Shown here: positions 59,997 through 64,000 of the stretch, one piece after another
Numbering within the stretch: position 1 is the first letter of the stretch
How the letters are laid out: each line of letters opens with the position of its first letter
DNA from: Erinaceus europaeus
Taxonomy: Eukaryota; Chordata; Mammalia; Eulipotyphla; Erinaceidae
Length of the DNA: 64,000 nucleotides
Direction of reading: 5' to 3'
Assembly: GCF_950295315.1 (NCBI RefSeq)
Contig: NC_080181.1
Coordinates: 36,919,375 to 36,983,374 of the forward strand
Notes under the pieces: generated by a model
What the model was told of the DNA's origin: nothing
Database searches by the model: none
Seen by the model: the letters and a program-made list of their open reading frames with translations, nothing else
Position numbers and translations under genes: made by a program

Positions 59997-60344
59997 GGGA
60001 TGTTTGGCGGTGTGTCAGAGGGTTAAGGGCTTGTGGCGCTCGTGAAAAGAGGGGACAGGTGGAAGGATCCCACACCCCCACCTGCAGGGAAGTCGCTTTA
60101 AGGGGCTGAAGCAGGTGTTTAGGGGCTCTATCTTTCTCCCCCCACTCTGTATTTCCCCTCCTCTCTCCTTTTCTCTCTGTCAGATGCAAGGTCAGTAACA
60201 ACAACAACAACAATAACCACCACCACAGTGACCAAGCAACAAGGGCAGCGAAAGGGGAACATATGGAGTGCAGGAGCTGTGGATTATTCGTGGCGCAGGC
60301 ACTGAGCTGTGGCAATAAGCCCTTGAGGCAATCAATAAATAAAT
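59997..60344 (+). mobile_element. SINE1 in B11
   Basis: Second subfamily; a deletion near 60,070 removes part of the B-box region. Confidence 0.8.
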
Positions 60345-60490
60345 TAATTAGTAATACAGGTAGCAGACATGTATATGTCCCTGTGTGTTTCCACTGAGTT
60401 AATGTCAATGCACTTTTATTTATTTCTTCATTTATTTATTACCTTGCCACGAGAATTTCTTTCCATTGCTAAAAAAAAGTGTCCCATCAA

Positions 60491-60732
60491 GGGTACCAGG
60501 TGGTGCCACACCCAGGTAAGCACTCAGGTGACAGTGCAGGAGGACTGGGCTTCAAGACCCTGGTCCCCAACTGCCGGGGGAAATCTTTACAAGTGGTGCA
60601 GAAGTGCTGCAGGTGTCTCTCTGTGTCTCAAACTCTCTGTGCCTCCCTTCCCTCTCAACTCCTGACTATTTATTCCAATAAATAATCAAGAACATAGAAA
60701 GTAAAAGAAGAAAAAGAAAAAGAAAAAGAAAG
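60491..60732 (+). mobile_element. SINE2 in B11
   Basis: Complete, with an AAAAAG tail. Confidence 0.8.
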
Positions 60733-62365
60733 GAAAATGAAATATTCCACTATTTCAACGGGCTACTCAGGACAATGCTTTCCTTGTTAAGATCCTCACA
60801 GCAACCATATTCAGAAAGGCAAAGACGCCATGTATGTCTTAACCCAGTTTTATATTTATTTATTTATTTATGTACTTATTCAATTTTGTTATTGATAAAT
60901 TAATGCTTTACATTTGACAGCAGACTAGAGCTCTGAAACCAGCGGTCTCAGCTACCCCTATACATGGTGCTTTGCCTGTACAAAACCAATACATTGACAT
61001 GTCCATCCATCCATCCATCCATCCATCCATCCACCAGTCAACCAAGCTAAGTACAAAAGGAGATCTCTCCTTGAATGAAGAAGACAATCAACGCTGCACA
61101 GGTAGGTTGCAAAGGGGCCAGTTCGGCTGAATAGGGCAGTGGGGCTGAACCAGGGAATGTGTTGGCGTGTGTGGGTGTGGGTGGGGTGAGCCGGTGACCC
61201 TGTGAGCTGGGTCACATCAGGGAAGGGAGGTGGTGGAAGGGGTTGCAAGCAGCGGTCACTGGAGAACCATCACGAGTGCTGGAGCTGGTGAGCAGGGCAC
61301 CCGGAAGAGAGGACAGACAAGAGGAGAGAAGCAAGGTGCAGAGGAGAGGAGAGGGGAAAGGATGGAGAGCAGAGGAGAGGACAGGAGAGGAGAGGAGAGG
61401 ACAGGAGAGGACAGGAGTGGAGGGGACCTGAGAAACTTACCTGGACATAGGCAGCATACAGACATCCAGGAAGGCAGGCAGGCATGTAGGCAGCTCTGGC
61501 CTGGGCTCCCTGGATCCCGGGTACACCTCCTTCTTTCTTCTCTTGGCTGCCAGCCCTGAGGTCCCTCGTCGGTCAGCACTGTCTTCCTATCCTTCCGTCC
61601 CTGTGTGCCAGGGCCCTGGCGTCTGGGCGCTGCTGCCTGACCTAGTGGCAGGGCAGGTGGGCTGCCCAGTGCCAGTGTGGCCAGCACACAATGCCAGGGG
61701 CTAGGACATCACAGAGGGCTCCTGCGGTTGCTAGGTTGCGGGGACCCCGCCCATCCAGTTGACCAGCAGCCATGAGCCCGAACCTTAACTTGACCTGAGG
61801 GGTGGTGGCCAGCCACCAGACCCAGAGCCCCAGGCCAAAACTGGTGGTGGCCAGCCACCAGAGCCAGAGCCCCAGGCCAAAGCAGGTGTAGGTGGGCCGG
61901 GTCAAGGGGCTATGGGCAGAGTAGGGTATCTCTGGACACAGGGCTGGCATCTGACAGCCCAGGGCTGGGGGCCAAGGGCTGCCAGGCCCCTGTCCCACCA
62001 TGTGCACTGACACACAGTCCTACTGACTGACTGACAGTCCCCGCCCCAGAGATACCCACACCAGGTCCCGGGGTGCCCTGAGCTGCCCCTGAGGTTTGGT
62101 GGGTGCCTGCCTGGACACATCCCTCCGTAGTGGAGGCCTCTATTAATCCCATTGCCTACTGACAGCTGCCTTCCATCCCCTCCTCCTCCTCCTCCTCCTC
62201 CTTCTCCTCCTCCTCCTCCTCTTCCTCCACCTCCTCCTCAACTTCCTCATCCTCAGAGGGACTCACTCTGGGCCCAGGCAAGCCAGGGCATCTGCTCTGG
62301 CTGCTGCAGCTTCTATCCAGTGGGTGGGTGCAGGTATCTGGTCCTGTCAGTCCCTGATTGTCCCT

Positions 62366-62386
62366 GAAGGTCCATGGAGGACCTTC
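62366..62386. other. Inverted repeat within a B11-only insertion
   Basis: GAAGGTCC and GGACCTTC flank the loop ATGGA. Other B units read GATTCCTGGGACCTTCC here, so the left arm is new and complements the old sequence beside it. Confidence 0.8.
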
Positions 62387-63382
62387 CATGCCTCCAGCTC
62401 CCCCCACTCTCTAGACCAGACACCTCCTCAAGGATGCCCTCTTTTCCCTTGACCCCTGTCCCCCAGCTCCCCAACTAACATCTGCTGTGTGCCTCCCTGC
62501 GCTACTTTCCTGCCACCCTGCTGCTGCCCTTCAGCCCTGGGGGACCTGGGCCTGCCCAGCTGCCATCTCACCATCCAGCAGGGGCACCTGCCCTAACCCC
62601 CTGCCACCACACCCACACACAGCCCTGCAAACCCTCAGGGGCTCCCCTGCCTGCAGTCTGCCTCTCAACCAGTCTCCTTCTGCCCCCTTGCCCCCTTACA
62701 GCCTCTGCCATGGCCCCCCCAGACACATGGGCATGAGCAGCCCACACATGCAACACTCTCCCATCTCCCTGCCACTCCATTTGCTCTAAGGCTGTCAAGA
62801 GTCTTTTTTTCTGGCTGTAGGGGAGTTGAGACTATCCAATGTCCTGGGGAGCAAGAACTGCAAACAATCCATCTACAATGTAACATTTGGGTCTCAGGCT
62901 GTCCAATCCCTAGTGCACTGTGCAGGCCTATGAGTGGCAAAAACACCCCATTCTGAGCACGACATCTGGCTGGGCTAGTGGCTCTTTCTGTGGGCTAGGA
63001 CACAGACAGACGGACAGACAGACAGAGTTTTCAGGTTCAAAACCTGTACTTCCCGGAAGATGGTCATTCAGTACGGTTAAAAAAAAAAAAAGGCTTTTTA
63101 TTTTTTTCCCCCTGCTTGGGTAACCAATCTGCTGCCTGTTTCTCAGTTTAAAAAAGGGAAAAATCTTTTTTGGAGGGAAAAGGACCAAAATGCAGGCAGG
63201 TGGACTCCGTGGAGGGTGGATGGGAAGTTGCTCCTGCCCTGACACTAGAGCCCCAGCTGCTGTTCCAGGTGCTCTCTGATACCAGAGATCTCCGTGTGTC
63301 GTGTCATGACACTGTCTCCAGCAGTGATCCTCAGGAAAATGAGGATCCAAAACTCGGCAGGTCATATTGCCTTATAAAGTAA

Positions 63383-63529
63383 ATCCAGGGATGTTTGGCG
63401 GTGTGTCAGAGGGTTAAGGGTTTGTGGCGCTCGCGAAAAGAGGGGACAGGTGGAAGGATCTGGGGTCTGGCCCCCAGATCCCCACCTGCAGGCAAGTCGC
63501 TTTAAGGGGGTGAAGCAGGTGTTTAGGAG
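63383..63529. repeat. Macrosatellite unit B12, truncated at a B/A fusion
   Basis: Only the first 147 bp of a B unit are present. After GTGTTTAGGAGC the sequence follows type A position about 3,470 instead of continuing SINE1. Confidence 0.88.
63388..63529 (+). mobile_element. SINE1 5' part in B12, truncated
   Basis: The tRNA-like head and body up to GTGAAGCAGGTGTTTAGG are present. The 3' half is lost at the fusion. Confidence 0.75.
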
Positions 63530-64000
63530 CAAGGGTCTTTTTCTCTGGGTATCCCCAGGGGAGTTCGGTGTGTCCAATGACCTGGGGAGCCGGAACTGCA
63601 AACAATCTACAATGTAACATTTGGATCTCAGGCAACCCAATCCCAAGTGCGCTGTGCAAGCCTAGGACTGGCGAAAACACCCCACTCTGAGCACAAGGTC
63701 TGCCTGGGACAGTGGCTCCTCCAGTGGACTCACAGACAGGCAGAGGCAGACAATGTTTTCAGGTTCAAAACCTGTACTTCCCAGAAGCTGGTCCGTCAGT
63801 AGGGTAAAAAAAAAAAAAAAAGGCTTTTCTTTTCTTTTCCCCCTGCCTGACTCTCCTGTGTGATGCCTGTTTCTCAGTGAAACAGGGGAAAAAATCTTTT
63901 GGGGAGGGAGCATGACCAAGATGCAGGCAGGTGGACTCCGTGGAGGGTGGATGGGTAGGTGGACCATGCCCTGGTTCCAGAGTCCCAGCTGCTGTTCCAG
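63530..64000. repeat. Macrosatellite type A unit, 3' part (A3), runs off the window
   Basis: It matches A1 from about 3,472 to 3,955: TCTCTGGGTATCCCCAGGGG, GAGCCGGAACTG, the long A run (63,806-63,821) and GGGGAGGGAGCATGACC. These are A-specific; B units read differently at each point. Confidence 0.88.

Larger units (their letters stand above)
59992..63382. repeat. Macrosatellite unit B11 (type B, 3,391 bp)
   Basis: Same plan as B1. SINE1 has a deletion (GGATCCCACACCCCC replaces the GGTCTGGCCCCC stretch), the G-quadruplex motif is broken, and there is a unit-specific insertion with an inverted repeat (62,366-62,386). The CAGGGGC block (62,575-62,588) matches B10. No gene is supported in 60,733-63,382. 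Confidence 0.9.

Overview
The window looks like non-genic, repeat-dominated mammalian DNA. I find no protein-coding or RNA gene that I can defend. Two tRNA-derived SINE families occur throughout, both with A-rich 3' tails (AAATAAATAAAT or AAG/AAAAAG). Both resemble, from memory, the ERI-type SINEs of erinaceids. A retrotransposon 3' end at 34,062-34,674 resembles the abundant hedgehog L1 3' UTR. The most likely source is therefore a hedgehog (Erinaceus or a close relative). This is recognition from memory, not a database result.

Layout. 1-5,902: one complete and one truncated copy of a 4.06-kb macrosatellite unit (type A). 5,903-6,216: about five monomers of a simple satellite of about 57 bp. 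6,217-17,278: three complete and one truncated copy of a 3.4-kb unit (type B). 17,279-39,491: about 22 kb of the short satellite, interrupted once by the retrotransposon. 39,492 to about 63,529: seven complete B units and the start of an eighth. That eighth unit is fused near 63,529 to the last part of an A unit, which runs to the window end. A-type sequence thus bounds the B units on both sides.

A and B units share one plan: SINE1, an AT-rich linker, SINE2, an ATTT/CATC-rich stretch, then about 2 kb of G+C-rich sequence with a G-quadruplex motif, a GGAGA polypurine tract, a CTC tract, a CAGA tract and an A-run/T-run boundary. Type A is longer mainly because the 3' half of SINE1 and its flank are present three times. 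B units are very similar to each other and clearly diverged from A.

The short satellite has a core with two E-box hexamers back to back (CACTTGCACCTG), a conserved GCGAATC, and a linker that is either an A-tract or an ACACACACCTGGG segment. It carries higher-order structure, including two tandem copies of a 2,267-bp block. A large duplication with an offset of about 33.27 kb links 5,905-15,080 to 39,180-48,354, including the same satellite-to-B junction. The likely history is repeated unequal exchange and replication-based rearrangement in a macrosatellite-satellite composite. Assembly error must be excluded before reading too much into the largest duplications.
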